Shown piece after piece: positions 12,127 to 25,100 of a stretch of DNA of 64,000 nt (the first letter of the stretch is position 1; each line of letters opens with the position of its first letter). This stretch comes from Ehretia macrophylla (lineage: Eukaryota > Streptophyta > Magnoliopsida > Boraginales > Ehretiaceae): positions 38,900,152-38,964,151 of the forward strand of contig CM075775.1 of the NCBI GenBank assembly GCA_037974665.1, written 5' to 3'. The notes beneath the pieces are model-generated. The model was not told the origin of the DNA. It saw only the letters and a list, made by a program, of their open reading frames with translations, and did no database searches. A program made the translations under genes and the position numbers.

Positions 12127-12495
12127 GCTATTGAGTGTGAGGAGCTTCCAGAGGAGACCGCTGTTGTTGAAGGTACATTCTTGATATTGAATCAACCTGT
12201 TAGGGTGCTAATTGATCCAGGTGACACTCATTCATTTATTACTCCCTTATGTGTGCAACGTGTGAAATTGAAAGTTGTATGTTTGCCTTACGAAGTAGAA
12301 GTTGGTACTCCGATGGGTTCTAAACTTGTTACTCGCTCAGCTTGTAAAGCATGTAAAATCCAAATTAAAGATAGGGAATTCTCAGCCAATCTTATTGTAT
12401 TACCCTTTCGAGACTATGAAGTCATCTTAGGGAAGGACAGGTTGGCAAAGCATCATGCTCAACTAGATTGTCGGACGAAGATTGTAACATTCTAG
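12127..12495 (+). pseudogene. Aspartic protease region of chromovirus A, defective
   Basis: This retroviral-type aspartic protease would cleave the Gag-Pol polyprotein. An uninterrupted frame from about 12127 carries VRVLIDPGDTHSFI near its start and the later ILGKDRLAKHHAQLDC, both typical of plant gypsy proteases. The catalytic D-S/T-G is DPG here, and the following Ala of the family is Asp, so the active site is probably dead. A TAG at 12493-12495 separates it from reverse transcriptase, although the frame is the same. Confidence 0.82.
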
Positions 12496-14658
12496 ATACC
12501 TGGTCAACCAATATTGGAGGTAATGGGTCAAAGAGACTTCACCCAGAGTTCCATCATTTTGTCTACGAAAGCAGTGAAATCCTTGAGAAGAGGATGTAGT
12601 GGATACTTAGCTTACCTCATCAACAAGCCATCGGACAAAGCTAAGTTGGAGGAGATGCCAATGATTAAAGATTATACGGATGTGTTTCCAGAAGAATTGC
12701 CAGGTTTACCCCCAAATCGGGAGATCGAGTTCATTATAGAATTACTGCCTTGTACCCAGCCGATATCTAAAGCTCCCTATCGTATGCCAGTAGCCGAGCT
12801 ACAAGAATTGAAGGACCAATTGCAAGGATTGTTGAAGAAGGGGTTTGTTCAACCAAGCTCTTCACCGTGGGGCGCGCCAGTCCTATTTGTAAAGAAGAAA
12901 GACGGAACGTTGAGGCTATGCATCGATTACCGAGGATTGAACCAAGTGACCGTCAAGAATAAATACCCACTTCCACTGATCGACGAGTTGTTTGATCAAC
13001 TTCAGGGAGGCAAAGTGTATTCGAAGCTCGACTTGAGGGAATGGTACTATCAGTTGCGGATCAAAAAGGAGGACGTGCCTAAAATGGCTTTCAGGACGAG
13101 ATATGGGTATTATGAAAATATGGTGATGCCATTTGGGCTAACTAATGCCCCTGCAGCTTTTATGGACTTGATGCACAGGGTGTTTCAACCCTACTTGGAC
13201 CAATTTGTGGTGATCTTTATTGATGATATTTTGGTATACTCAAAATCCGAGGCTGAGCATGAACAACATCTGCGATTGGTATTGTTGAAACTTAGAGAGC
13301 ATCAATTGTATGCAAAGTTTAGCAAATATGAATTTTGGTTGCAACATATTGTATTCTTGGGGCATATCATATCCCAAGAGGGAATAGCAGTGGATCCAGC
13401 AAAGATAGAAGCGGTGATGTCTTGGAAGAAGCCGGAAAATGTTATGGAGGTTCGGAGTTTTCTTGGTTTAGCCGGCTATTATCGGAGATTCGTGAAGGAT
13501 TTCTCAAAGATCACAGGACCGCTTACAAAGCTCACTCAAAAGAAAACGAAGTTCGTGTGGGATAACAAGTGTGAGAACAGCTTCCAAGAATTGAAGAAGA
13601 TATTGACTACTGTACCCGTTCTTACATTGCCTGAAGGGAGTCAAGGCTGTGTAATCTTTAGCAATGCTTCGAAGGAAGGACTGGGTTGTGTGTTGATGCA
13701 AAATGGTAGAGTGATTGCGTATGTTTCTAGGAAACCGAAGCCATATGAATTGAATTACCCGACGCATGATTTGGAGTTAGCGGCTATTGTGTTTGCACTC
13801 AAGAAATGGAGGCACTATCTGTGGGGTAACAAGTTCGAGGTGTATACTGATCACAAGAGCTTGAAATACTTGTTCTCACAAAAAGAGTTGAACATGAGGC
13901 AAAGACGGTGGATGGAGCTTTTGGATGATTATAACTGTACAATCAATTATGTGCCCGGTAAAGCAAATATAGTTGCAAATGCCTTAAGTTGGAAAGCGAG
14001 CATGGCAAAACTGGAAGTTAAGGTGCAGGAGTTGTTAGAGGAAGCATTTTTGTGGAAACCACAATTGACTCAAAAAGGGTTACTATTTGCCACTACACAA
14101 GTTCAATCGACCTTGTTGTCTGAATTACGAGAGGCTCAACAGAAGGACCAACAGTTTCAGAAGATTAAAGAAAGCAACACAGATTTCAAGTTTCATGATG
14201 ATGGTATTTGGAGGTTTAGGAATCGGATTTGTGTTCCTAATGAGCCAGAGCTGAAAAAGAAGATTCTTGAAGAGGCCCATAATTCAAGATATACTATTCA
14301 CCCCGGCAGAACAAAGATGTACCAGGATTTGAAGCAACACTATTGGTGGAATAACATGAAGAGAGAGATTGCGGAGTTTGTGGCACGATGTTTCACTTGC
14401 CAGAGAGTCAAAGCAGAACATCAACGACCAGCAGGTTTACTTCAGCCGTTGGAAATTCCTCAATGGAAATGGGAACATATAACTATGGACTTTGTCATGG
14501 ACCTGCCCAGGTCACAAAAGGGACATGATGCCGTTTGGGTCATAATGGATAGATTGACCAAGTCAGCGCACTTCTTACCGATGAACAAGGAGGATAGTCC
14601 TAAGAAATTGGGAGATATGTATGTGGCGGATATTGTAAGATTGCACGGGATGCCGTGA
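12496..14658 (+). pseudogene. pol: Reverse transcriptase, RNase H and integrase N-terminus of chromovirus A
   Basis: The frame is open for 714 codons from the ATG at 12514. Reverse transcriptase runs over residues ~95-275, with [10 protein letters not shown] (Asp173) and [10 protein letters not shown] (Asp237, Asp238), so the polymerase triad is present. RNase H runs over ~375-490, but two expected acidic residues are Asn (SNASKEG, Asn384; VANALSW, Asn489), both explained by G-to-A change. The integrase zinc domain (His589, His596, Cys626, Cys629) and the first integrase Asp (TMDF, Asp659) follow. The frame ends at HGMP: one G appears to be missing there and the rest of integrase continues in the next frame. 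The polymerase motifs look intact, but the protein could not be completed. Confidence 0.9.
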
Positions 14659-15536
14659 GTATTGTATCAGATAGGGATCCTCGTTTTACTTCCTGATTTT
14701 GGAAAAGATTGCAAGAAGCTTTGGGAACGAAGTTGAGTTTCAGCACGACTTATCACCCTCAGACTGATGGATAATCTGAGAGAACTATTCAGATTCTGGA
14801 GGATATGCTAAGGGCGTGTGTTTTAGACTTCGGAAAAGGTTAGGAGAAATATCTGTCTTTAGTGGAGTTCGCTTATAATAATAGTTATCAGGCCACTATC
14901 GGTATGGCCCCATTTGAGGCATTGTATGGACGTAAGTGTCGATCCCTAATTTACTGGGATGAAGTAGGTGAGACGAATACTTTTGACCCGACCCTACTAC
15001 CAGAACTTATGAGGACTGTTGATAATATCCACCTCATCTGGAAATGGATGCTTACGGCCCAAAGCAGGTAGAAAAGTTATGCAGACCGACGGAGACAGAG
15101 TCTAGAGTTTGAGGTCGGTGACAAGGTGCTCTTGAAGATATCACCTCGGAGGGGACTGATTAAACACGGCAATGGTAGAAAGTTGAGCCCGAGGTTTGTA
15201 GGACCATTTGAGATAATTGAGAAGGTTGGCAAATTGGCGTATCACCTGGAACTACCCCAAAACCTCTCCAATATTCATGACGTCTTTCATGTTTCAATGC
15301 TACAGAAGTATCACCCTGATCCGTCGCATATCTTGGAGCCAGAGCCGTTGCAGATTCGGGAGAACTTGTCTTATGAAGAGAAGCCCATTCGGATCCTAGA
15401 CCAGCAAGATTAGGAGTTGCGCAACAAATCTATACCGATGGTGAAAGTGTTGTGGGATCATCATGGAGTTGAAGAAGGAACGTGGGAAAGGCGAGACCAG
15501 ATTGAGCAACAGTATCCAGCATTATTTCAAAGGTAA
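14655..15536 (+). pseudogene. pol: Integrase C-terminal half and chromodomain-like tail of chromovirus A
   Basis: This is the frameshifted continuation of pol. It shows VSDRDPRF (second catalytic Asp), TYHPQTDG, SERTIQ (catalytic Glu), FAYNNSYQATIGMAPFEALYG and the GPF-type motif SPRFVGPFEI. The last ~50 codons (IPMVKVLWDHHGVEEGTWE...YPALF) match the C-terminal chromodomain seen in Tekay/Del chromoviruses, thought to steer integration to particular chromatin. Stops interrupt the frame near 14694, 14772, 14841, 15069 and 15411; the natural end is a TAA at 15534. Several stops sit where Gln or Trp is expected. Confidence 0.85.
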
Positions 15537-15576
15537 TATTGAATTTCGGTATGAAATTCTTTTAAGGAAGGGAAGA
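15537..15576 (+). other. Polypurine tract region of chromovirus A
   Basis: AAGGAAGGGAAGA (15564-15576) directly abuts the TGTGAGG of the 3' LTR. This is the expected position and composition of the plus-strand primer. Confidence 0.85.
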
Positions 15577-18500
15577 TGTGAGGCCCGACCTCGATTTGCG
15601 TGCGATACCTCGTTTCGTGTGCCCTAACCTAGATTTACGTGTCTTGACCTAGGTTTTAGAGTCGTACCTCGTTTTATGTGTGTTGCATTGAATTGCGTGT
15701 ATTCATTTAGGGTTGCGTGCATTTACTTGGGAAACGTGCATTCATCTCGTAGTTTGTACCTTGTCTCGTAGTGCATGCCCTAAACCTAGGAAAGCGTGCC
15801 CGCATGCAAATCAAGAAAGCATCTTACACGAAGCACTAGATCATTAATTAATCTTACAAACACCCCTAACTAATATTAAAATGCTAATTCAATCCACTAG
15901 AAAACGAAATTGCACAAAAAGCTAAACATTCTTTATTCTTTATTCTTTATTCTTTATTCTTTTTGCATATTCCAAACACACAATACAATATTGCTCAAAA
16001 CATGATAAAAATTCAGAATTTTGCAAGCCTTGGCCGACCACTTCTTGCATTTGTGCATGCTTTGCATAATTCAAAAATTAAACCTAGACATTCTATGACA
16101 AGCTCATGACACAAAGCATAAAAAAATGACTCAAAACCCTACCCAATGCATCAAAATCTCGACACACAATTGCCCATGCTAGGGTGATCCAAATTATGCT
16201 CTTGAAGACACAAAATCAGAATTTTGTGAAGCCCATAGCCGACACATGCAATCAAGCCTCAAAACTCTTCAAAGCTTTCATTCTTTCTCTCTTTCTCTCT
16301 CATTTCTTCTCTCTCTCTTTCGGCCTTGGCTGCAATATCACTCTCCATAGCTTAAGTTCATCATCCTAAGATTCATCAAGACCTTCAAGCTACTAAGGAA
16401 CTCGACCAAGCAAGCTAGAATGCAAAAGACACACATGCAAGCTCATAGAGCCTTCATTTCGGCTTAGGGGTGTTGATAGCTCCTATTTCATTTTCTTTTT
16501 GTTCTAGCCACTTGCACATACTAATAACATGGTTACTAAGCTAGGAATTAGAGAATCTCAAGTTGTCTCTTAGCTAAGCAAGGAGAAAAGACGACCTTGT
16601 GCATCATCAAGAGCCTTGTGCATCTTCATTGTTGTCTTGCTAAGGTGAGGGCTAAAACTCTTTTGAAAAGCTTTCAAAAACCACATGCATGCCTTTAAAT
16701 GTCTATTTTTACCTCTGTACTTGTGATATATGTGTGTACATGAGCTTTTGTAAACATGCATGACAAGATATTTGGCTAGAATGTGAAGATAGATGAAATC
16801 GCGTAAAGGACAGTCTTCTGACTTGTTGGAGCGAAGTGATTTTGACCAGGTAAATGATATTTAAAATATGTAAAAATTGGTAGGTGACTAGTTTTGCCAG
16901 TTCTGAACATTTTTTGTAGAAACAGGCTAAAGCCCCCAAATGGCAAAACATCAAAAGGTGTCCAAATCTGGAAAAATCTGGAAAATGAAGCAGGTTTTTG
17001 GCAGTTCACTGTCCTTGTAGAACAAACTAGTTTTGACTTAGTAAATGATATCCAAAATGCATGAAATTTGGTATACTACTACATTTTGCAGTTCTGGACA
17101 TTTTGGTCAGAAATAGACTAAGGCTATATCTGACCCTAAGGGCCTCAAAAATGACAAGTATTGAAATGTGTGCAAATCTGGACAGTTTTGCGTAGTCTCA
17201 CGGTTTTGGCTATAACGCTTGAACCCGAACTCCAAATGATACAAGGTTTGTTTCTGGATTTAGTTCACTCCTTAAGATTTAATTTGAAATTTTGTTCACT
17301 GGAATTTGAGATTGTTTGCTTGTCTCAATGATTGTGAGAAAACAGACCATTGCAGTGAGGTTTTCATCTAGTGACATGCTTTGAAAATTATTGTTACTTC
17401 TCTTGTTGTATTAAATGCTTGGGATTGTGGCACTTGGATGTTGTGTGGACTGTTTTGAATGCTTGAGGGTGTTTTAATTAATCGATGCATGGCTCGAGTT
17501 TAATTTCGTGACAACTTGGTGCTTAATCGCACGGGTGAGCATGAATTGAAACCCTAATGACTAGGAAAACTCGCTAAGTGTTGATCCTATGAATATCGTG
17601 TTTAATTATGTGATTAGTAGGCTGCCCGTAGTTGCCCTTATAGCCTAAATGTGGTTCCGATGATTACATGTTGACAAGTAGGCCTTTCTTGCACTCGGTC
17701 CCACGTAAACGTCGTTGCGTCTTGTATTACCTTATTATTTGATTACGTGAACTTCGAAATGAGTTATATGACTTGATTTACATGCGTTACATGGCTGTCC
17801 GTTTAATATTCATATAACTCCATGTGCTTTACAAGTGAAATTACTTGTCATATCATGCCTAGCGTGTTTACTTGTAAATGTGCATTCTCATGACTGCTCG
17901 GAGGTAACCTACTTTGTTGTCCTGCTAATGTGATATATTAAATATCATAAATGTGCATTGCATACAAGGTTGCAACCTTTCATTCTGGCATGGTAGCATT
18001 TCACGCACACCGAGCAACATCGGGCTTGCCGGTGCAACTGTGACTACCATTGTCCAATTCCCTCTCTCGCTTGGGAGTTAGACTTCCTCGGAGAGTTGGG
18101 TCGTAGGATTTTGGGGTACATCCGGAGTGCACCCATTTGGCGTGATAAGTGGAAGATTTGAAGTCGGCCGCAACAACTAATACTGGAAATGAACTAAGAG
18201 CAAAAGCTCACTGTATCATTTTCACTATGTGTATAAGTACTCTCGCTTGGTTCCTATAGGACCTCGGGGAGGAAATACATGTAATTCTGCTCTTTTACTT
18301 TTATATTACATTATGAACTTACTTGTGATATATGTCATGCTTGAAAAAAGGGGTTTTCATAAGTTGAACTGGAAAAAGAGTTTCAAAACTTATTTCTCAT
18401 TCCCCCTCGCTGAGTTCATAAGGACTCACCCTCTTTTATCATCTCAGGTGAAGAAGACCAGGAACAGGTACCCGAGGATAACGTGCCTTTTGATGACTCC

Positions 18501-19138
18501 TTGGAATGATTGCTTGCCCTACGTGCCTTTATTGACTATGGCCATTTTGTGAACGATATGTTGTTTGAAGACTATTTCTTATGTTGCTTGTTATTGTATT
18601 GTAAATGACCCCCGTTGTAATTTGGGGTCTAATTTGGCTTGTACTGATTATAACTAGTTAGACACTCTTACGGTTGTTTTTGCTATCGCTACTAGTTAGT
18701 ATCTATCATAGGCTTATGAAGTACCAGGTAAAGAATTAAGTAAAATGAATCCATCCAATCTTAAGCAGGTACTCATTGGTAAACTAAGATCAACAGGTAC
18801 TTTTGTAACAAGGATTGACAAACAAACGGGACATAGTTATCATGCTAGGTTGTTAATCAAACGAGACTTCGAGATAACTAGTAGGCACCCCGATTGGTGA
18901 TAAATAGTAATCTTAGTGGGAAACGAAATTGAGATTGAAAGTTTTGAGGCATTTAGGGAATTAGGTCAAACTAAAGAGCCCAATTACTGCCGTTATGCTG
19001 CCGATTTTCTGGAGAATTTGTGGAATTTAGGATAGACCTTAAGTGTTAAACTTTCATGAACAATTAAGTACGTGGTATGACTTGAATGTTTAGATCACAC
19101 CCTAGTCTAACATTTATAAGTCGGGTTGGGGCGTGACA
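15577..19138 (+). repeat. 3' LTR of chromovirus A
   Basis: Homologous end to end with the 5' LTR. It has more copies of the TTTATTC heptamer (near 15930-15962) and a 27-bp segment near 17770 that the 5' LTR lacks. It ends GGTTGGGGCGTGACA, followed by the TAACT duplication. Confidence 0.95.
18281..18509 (+). other. Putative LTR intron (18281-18447) and acidic micro-exon (18448-18509), 3' LTR copy
   Basis: Donor-like CAT|GTAATT, acceptor ATCTCAG, and an exon giving EEDQEQVPEDN...DDSLE then TGA. A hairpin TGAGT-8 nt-ACTCA (18411-18428) lies just upstream of the acceptor. Intron length equals that of the 5' LTR copy. Confidence 0.42.
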
Positions 19139-22100
19139 TAACTCCTTACGGATCAAAAGTTATGGGTACCGGAGTGACGGAGACCTGGTCCCAAGCACCA
19201 CGCCCTCGGTTTGCGAGCCCATCCTCTACGTGAAGTGAAATTTTCTTGCCCAAGGTGCCATGGGATTCGGTAATAGAAATGTGATGGATTAGGTTATCGT
19301 CCTTTTCACGTCTCACGACGTACGATCCGGGATGAAAAAATAGCGCAAAAGAAGAAAACTATCCCGAAACGGATGAAAATGTTCGATTTTGAGCTCCAAA
19401 AATAGGCACAACTGAGTAGGCTTGCTGCCCCGTCGTAGAGCTCTCAGAGAGCTTTCCAACGGTATACTGTGCGCCGCGTAACGCCTTACGGATCAAAAGT
19501 TATGGGGCACTGGAGCGACGGAGACGTGGTCACAAGCCCCACGCCCTTGGTTTGCGAGCCTAACCTCTACATGAAGTGAAGTTGTCTTGCCAAAGGTGAT
19601 GTGGGATTCGGTAATAAAAATATGATGGATTAAGTTGTCGTCCTTTTCGAGGCTCATGACGTATGATCCGCGATGAAAAAACTGCACAAAAGAAGAAAAG
19701 TGTACGAAAACTAATGAAAACGTTCTATTTTGTGCTCCAAAAATAGGCGCAGTCGAGAAGGCTTGTTGCCCCCGTCGTAGAGCTCTCGGAGACCTTTCCA
19801 ACGGTATGCTGTGCGCCGCGTAACTCCTTACAGATCAAAAGTTATGGGCACCGAAGCGGCGGAGACCTGGTCCCAAGCCCCACGCCCTCGGTTTACGAGC
19901 CCAGCCTCTACGTGAAGTGAAGTTGTCTTGCCCAAGGTACCGTGGGATTCGGTAAAAGAAATGTGATGGATTAGCTTTTCGTCCTTTTCGTGGCACACGA
20001 TGTACGATCCAGGACCCAAAAACAGCGTAAAAGGAGAAAAGTGTCCCGAAACTGATGAAAATGTTCAACTTTGGGCTGCGAAAACTGGCGCAACCGAGCG
20101 AGCTTGCTGCTCCTGTCGTAGAGCTCTCAGAGAGCTTTGCAACGGTATGTTGTGCGCTGCGTAACTCCTTACGGATCAAAAGTTTTGGGCACCAGAGCGA
20201 CGGATACCTGGTCACAAGCCCCACGCTCTCGGTTTGCAGGCCCAACCTCTACATGAAGTGAAGTTGTCTTGCCCAAGGTGCCATGGGATTCGATAATAGA
20301 AATGTGATGGATTAGGTTATCCTCCTTTTCGTAGCTCACGACGTACTATCCGGGAAGAAAAAATAGCGCAAAAGAAGAAAAGTGTCCCGAAACTAATGAA
20401 AACGTTTGATTTTGGGCTCCAAAAATAGGCACAACGGAGCAGGCTTACTGCCTCCATCATAGAGCTCTCAAAAAGCTTTCTAGCGGTATGTTGTACGCCG
20501 CGTTACTCCTTACAGATCAAAACTTATGGGAACAAGAGCGACGGAGACCTGGTCACAAGCCCCACACCCTCAGTTTGCGAGCCCAGCCTCTACGTGAAGT
20601 GAAGTTGTCTTGCCCAAGGTGCCATGGGATTCAATAATAGAAATGTGATGGATTAGCTTGTCGTCCTTTTCACGGCTCACGACGTACGATCTGGGACGAA
20701 AAAACAGTGCAAAAGAAGAAAAGTATCCCGAAACTGATGAAAATGTTCAACTTTGGGCACCGAAAACTGGCACAGTTTAGCAGGCTTGCTGCCCCTGTCG
20801 TAGAACTCTCAGAGAGCTTTCCAACGGTATGCTGTGCACCGCTTAACGCCTTACGGATCAAAAGTTATGGGCACCGTAGCGACAGAGACCTAGTTATAAG
20901 CCCCATGCCCTCGGTTTGCAGGCCCAGCCTCTACATGAAGTGAAGTGGTCTTGCCCAAGCTGCCATGGGATTCGGTAATAGAAATGTAATGGATTAGGTT
21001 GTCATCCTTTTCGTGGCTCACGACGTACGATCCGGGACGAAAAAACTGCGTAAAAGAAGAAAAGTGTCCCAAAACTGATGAAAATGTTTGATTTTGGGAT
21101 CCAAAAATAGGCACATCCTAGCAGGCATACTGCCCCCATCGTAGAGCTTTCGGAGAGCTTTCCACCGGTATATTGTGCGCCGCGTAACTCCTTCCAGATC
21201 AAAAGTTATGGGCACTAGAGCGACGGAGACCTGGTCATAAGCCCCACGCCCCCAATTTGCGGGCCCAATCTCTACGTGAAGTGAAGTTGTCTTATCTAAG
21301 GTACCGTGGTATTCAATAACAGAACTGTGATGGATTAGGTTGTCGTCCTTTTCGCGGCTCATGACGTACGATCCGGGACAAAAAAAAAACTGCGCAAAAA
21401 AAGAAAAGTGGCCCGAAAGTTATGAAATTGTTCGATTTTGGGATCCAAAAATAGGCACACCCGAGCAGGCTTGCTACCCCCGCCGTAGAGCTCTCAGAGA
21501 GCTTTCCAACGGTATGCTGTGCACCGTGTAATGCCTTACGAATCAAAAGTTATGGGCACTGGAGCGATGGAGACCTGGTCACAAGCCCCACGCCCTCGGT
21601 TTGCTGGCCAAACCTCTACAGGAAGTGAAGTTGTCTTGCCAAAGGTGCCATGGGATTCGGTATTAGAAATGTGATGGATTAGGTTGTCGTCCTTTTCGTG
21701 TCTCACGACGTACAAACCGGGACAAAAACATATCGCAAAAAAAGAAAAGTGTCCTAAAACTTATGAAAATATTTAATTTTGGGATCCGAAAATAGGCACA
21801 GCCGAGCAAGCTTGCTACCCCCGTCGTAGAGCTCTCGGAGAGCTTTCCAACGGTATGCTGTATGCCGCGTAACTCCTTACGGATCAAAAGTTTTAGGCAC
21901 CAGAGCGGCAGAGACCTGGTCACAAGCCCCACGTCCTCGGTTTGCGGGCCCAACCTCTACGTGAAGTGAAGTTGTCTTGCCCAAGGTGTCTTGGGATTCG
22001 ATAATAGAAATGTGATGGATTAGGTTGTCGTCCTTTCCGCTGCTCACGACGTACGATCCGGGATGATAAAATAGCGTAAAAGAAGAAAAGTGTACCGAAA

Positions 22101-25100
22101 CTGATGAAAATGTTCGATTTTGGGATTCGAAAATAGGCGCAGTCGAGCAATCTTGCTGCCCCCGTTGCCGAGCTTTCGAAGAGCTTTCCAACGGTATGTT
22201 GTGCGCCGCGTAACTCCTTACGAATAAAAAGTTATGGGCACTAGAGCGACGGAGACCTAGTCAAAAGCCCCACACCCTCGATTTGCGGGCTCAACCTCTA
22301 CGTGAAGTGAAGTTGTCTTTCCAAAGGTGCTGTGAGATTTGGTAATAAAAATGTGATAAATTAGGTTGTCGTCTTTTTTGCGGCTCATGACGCATGATCC
22401 GGGACGAAAAAACAGCGTTAAAGAAGAAAAGTGTCCTTATGGATCAAAAGTTATATTGTGCGCCGCGTAACTCCTTACGAATAAAAAGTTATGGGCACTA
22501 GAGCGACGGAGACCTAGTCAAAAGCCCCACACCCTCGATTTGCGGGCTCAACCTCTACGTGAAGTGAAGTTGTCTTTCCAAAGGTGCTGTGAGATTCGGT
22601 AATAGAAATGTTATGGATTAGTTTGTCGTCTTTTTCGTGGCTCATGAAGTACGATCCGGGATGAAAAAAAAGTGTAAAAAAAGAAAAATATCCCGAAACT
22701 TATAAAAATGTTCGATTTTGGGATGCAAAAACAGGCGCAGCCAAGCAAGATTGATGTCCCCGTCGTAGAGCTCTCGAAGTGCTTTCCAACGGTATGCTGT
22801 GCGCCGCGTAACACCTTACGGGTCAAAATTTATAGGCACCAGCGCGACGGAGACCTGGTCCCAAGCCCAACGCCCTCAATTTGCAAGCCCATCCTCTTCG
22901 TGAAGTGAAGTTGTCTTGCCGAAGGTGCCGTGGGATTCGGTAATAGAAATGTGACGGATTAGGTTGTTGTCCTTTTCGCGGCACACGACGTACGATCCGA
23001 GATAAAAAAAAAATAGCGCAAAAGAAGAAAAGTATCTCGAAACTGATGAAAATGTTTGATTTTGGGATCCCAAAACAAGCGCAGCCGAGCAGGATTACTG
23101 CCCCCGTCGTAGAGCTCTGGGAGACCTTTCCAACGGTTTGCTATGCACCGCGTAACTTATTACGGATTAAAAGTTATGAGCACCGGAGCGACGGAGACAT
23201 GGTCCCAAGTACCATGCCCTCGGTTTGCGGGCCCATCCTTTACATGAAGTGAAGTTGTCTTGCAAAAGGTGTCGTGGGATTCGGTAATAGAAATGTGATG
23301 AATTAGGTAATCGTCCTTTTCACGGCTCACAACGTACGATCCGGGATGAAAAAATAGCTCAAAAGAAGAAAAGTGTCCCGAAACGGATGAAAACGTTCAA
23401 TTTTGGGCTCCGAAAATAGGCGCATATGAGCAGGCTTGTGCCCCGTCGTAGAGCTCTTAGAGAGCTTTCCAACTGTATATTGTGCGCCGCGTAACTCCTT
23501 ACGGATCAAAAGTTATGGACACCAGAGCGACGGAGACCTGGTCACAAGCCCCACACCTCGATTTGCAAGCCCAACCTCTCCATGAAGTGAAGTTGTCTTG
23601 CCCAAGGTGCCATGGGATTCGATAATAGAAATATGACGGATTAGTTTATCGTCTTTTTTGCGGCTCACGACGTACGATCCGGGACGAAAAAATATTGCAA
23701 AAGAAGAAAATTATCCCGAAACTAATGAAAACGTTCGATTTTGGTCTCCGAAAACAGGCGCAGGCGAGCAGGCTTACTGCCTCCGTCGCAGAACTCTCAA
23801 AAATCTTTCCAGCGGTATGTTGTACGCCGCGTAACTCTTTACGGATCAAAAGTTATGGGCACCGGAGCGACGGAGACTTGGTCACAAGCCCCACACCCTC
23901 AGTTTACGGGCCTAGCCTCTACGTGAAGTGAAGTTGTCTTGCCCAAGGTGCCATGGAATTTGGTAAAAGAAATGTGATGGATTAGCTTGTCGTCCTTTTC
24001 ACGGCTCACGACGTACGATTCGGGATGAAAAAACAGCGCAAAAGAAGAAAAGTATCCCAAAACAGATGAAAACGTTCAGCGTTGGGCTCCGAAAACTGGC
24101 GCAGCCGAGCAGGTTTGCTATCTACGTCGTAGAGCCCTCGGAGAACTTACTAACGGTATGTTGTACGCCACGTAACGCTTTACGGATCAAAAGTTATAGG
24201 CACCGGAGCGACAGATACCTGGTCATAAGCCCCACGCCCTCGGTTTGCAGGCCCAGCTTCTACATGAAGTGAAGTTGTCTTGCCCAAGATGCAGTGGGAT
24301 TCGGTAATAGAAATGCGATGGATTAGGTTGTCGTCCTTTTTGTGGCTCACGACATACAATCCGGGACAAAAAACCAGCGTAAAAGAAGAAAAGTGTCCCG
24401 AAATAGATGAAAACGTTTGATTCGGGGATCAAAAAATAGGCGCAGCCTAGCAGGCATGCTTCCCTCGTCGTAGAGCTTTTGGAAAACTTTCCACCTGTAT
24501 ATTGTGCACCGCGTAACTCCTCACGGATCAAAAGTTATGGGCACTAGAGCGACAGACACCTGGTCACAAGCCCGATGCCCTCGGTTTGCAGGCCCAACCT
24601 CTACGTGAAGTGAAGTTGTCTTGCTTAAGGTGTCTTGGGATTCGGTAATAGAAATGTGATGGATTAAGTTGTCATCCTTTTTGCGGCTTACGACGTACGA
24701 TCCGGAAAAAAAAACATTGAAAAAAAAGAAAAGTGTCTCGAAACTTATGAAAACGTTCGATTTTGGGATCCAAAAATAGGCGTAGTCGAGCAGGCTTGCT
24801 ACCACCATCGTAGAGCTCTCATAGAGCTTTCCAACGGTATGCTGTGCGCCGCGTAACGCCTTACGGATAAAAAGTTATGGGCACCGGAGCGATGGAGACT
24901 TGATCACAAGCACCACGCCCTCGATTTCCGGGCCAAACCTCTACGTGAAATGAAGTTGTCTTGCCCAAGGTGCTGTGGGATTTGATTCTAAAAATGTGAT
25001 GGATTAGGTTGTCGTCCTTTTCGCGGCTCACGACGTACGAACCGGGATGAAAACACAGCGTAAAAAAAAGAAAAGTGTCCCAAAACTTATGAAAATATTC

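Larger units (their letters stand above)
7206..19138 (+). mobile_element. Ty3/gypsy chromovirus, family A (Tekay/Del-like), complete but decayed
   Basis: A full-length LTR retrotransposon of about 11.9 kb. It has two ~3.55-kb direct LTRs bounded by TGTGAG and GTGACA, a tRNA-Met-type primer-binding site, gag, then protease, RT, RNase H, integrase and a C-terminal chromodomain-like segment, and a purine tract before the 3' LTR. It is flanked by TAACT on both sides (7201-7205 and 19139-19143), inside satellite that continues in phase. The pol order (RT before integrase) defines Ty3/gypsy. The C-terminal pattern of the polyprotein and the very long LTRs suggest the Tekay/Del chromovirus lineage. 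Many stops and a frameshift make it non-autonomous. The LTRs differ by scattered substitutions and a 27-bp indel near 17770, so the insertion is not recent. Confidence 0.93.

Noticed and set aside
11026-15536. Endogenous pararetrovirus
   Set aside because: No movement or coat protein motifs are present. Long LTRs, a 5-bp target-site duplication, integrase and a chromodomain-like tail identify a Ty3/gypsy retrotransposon.
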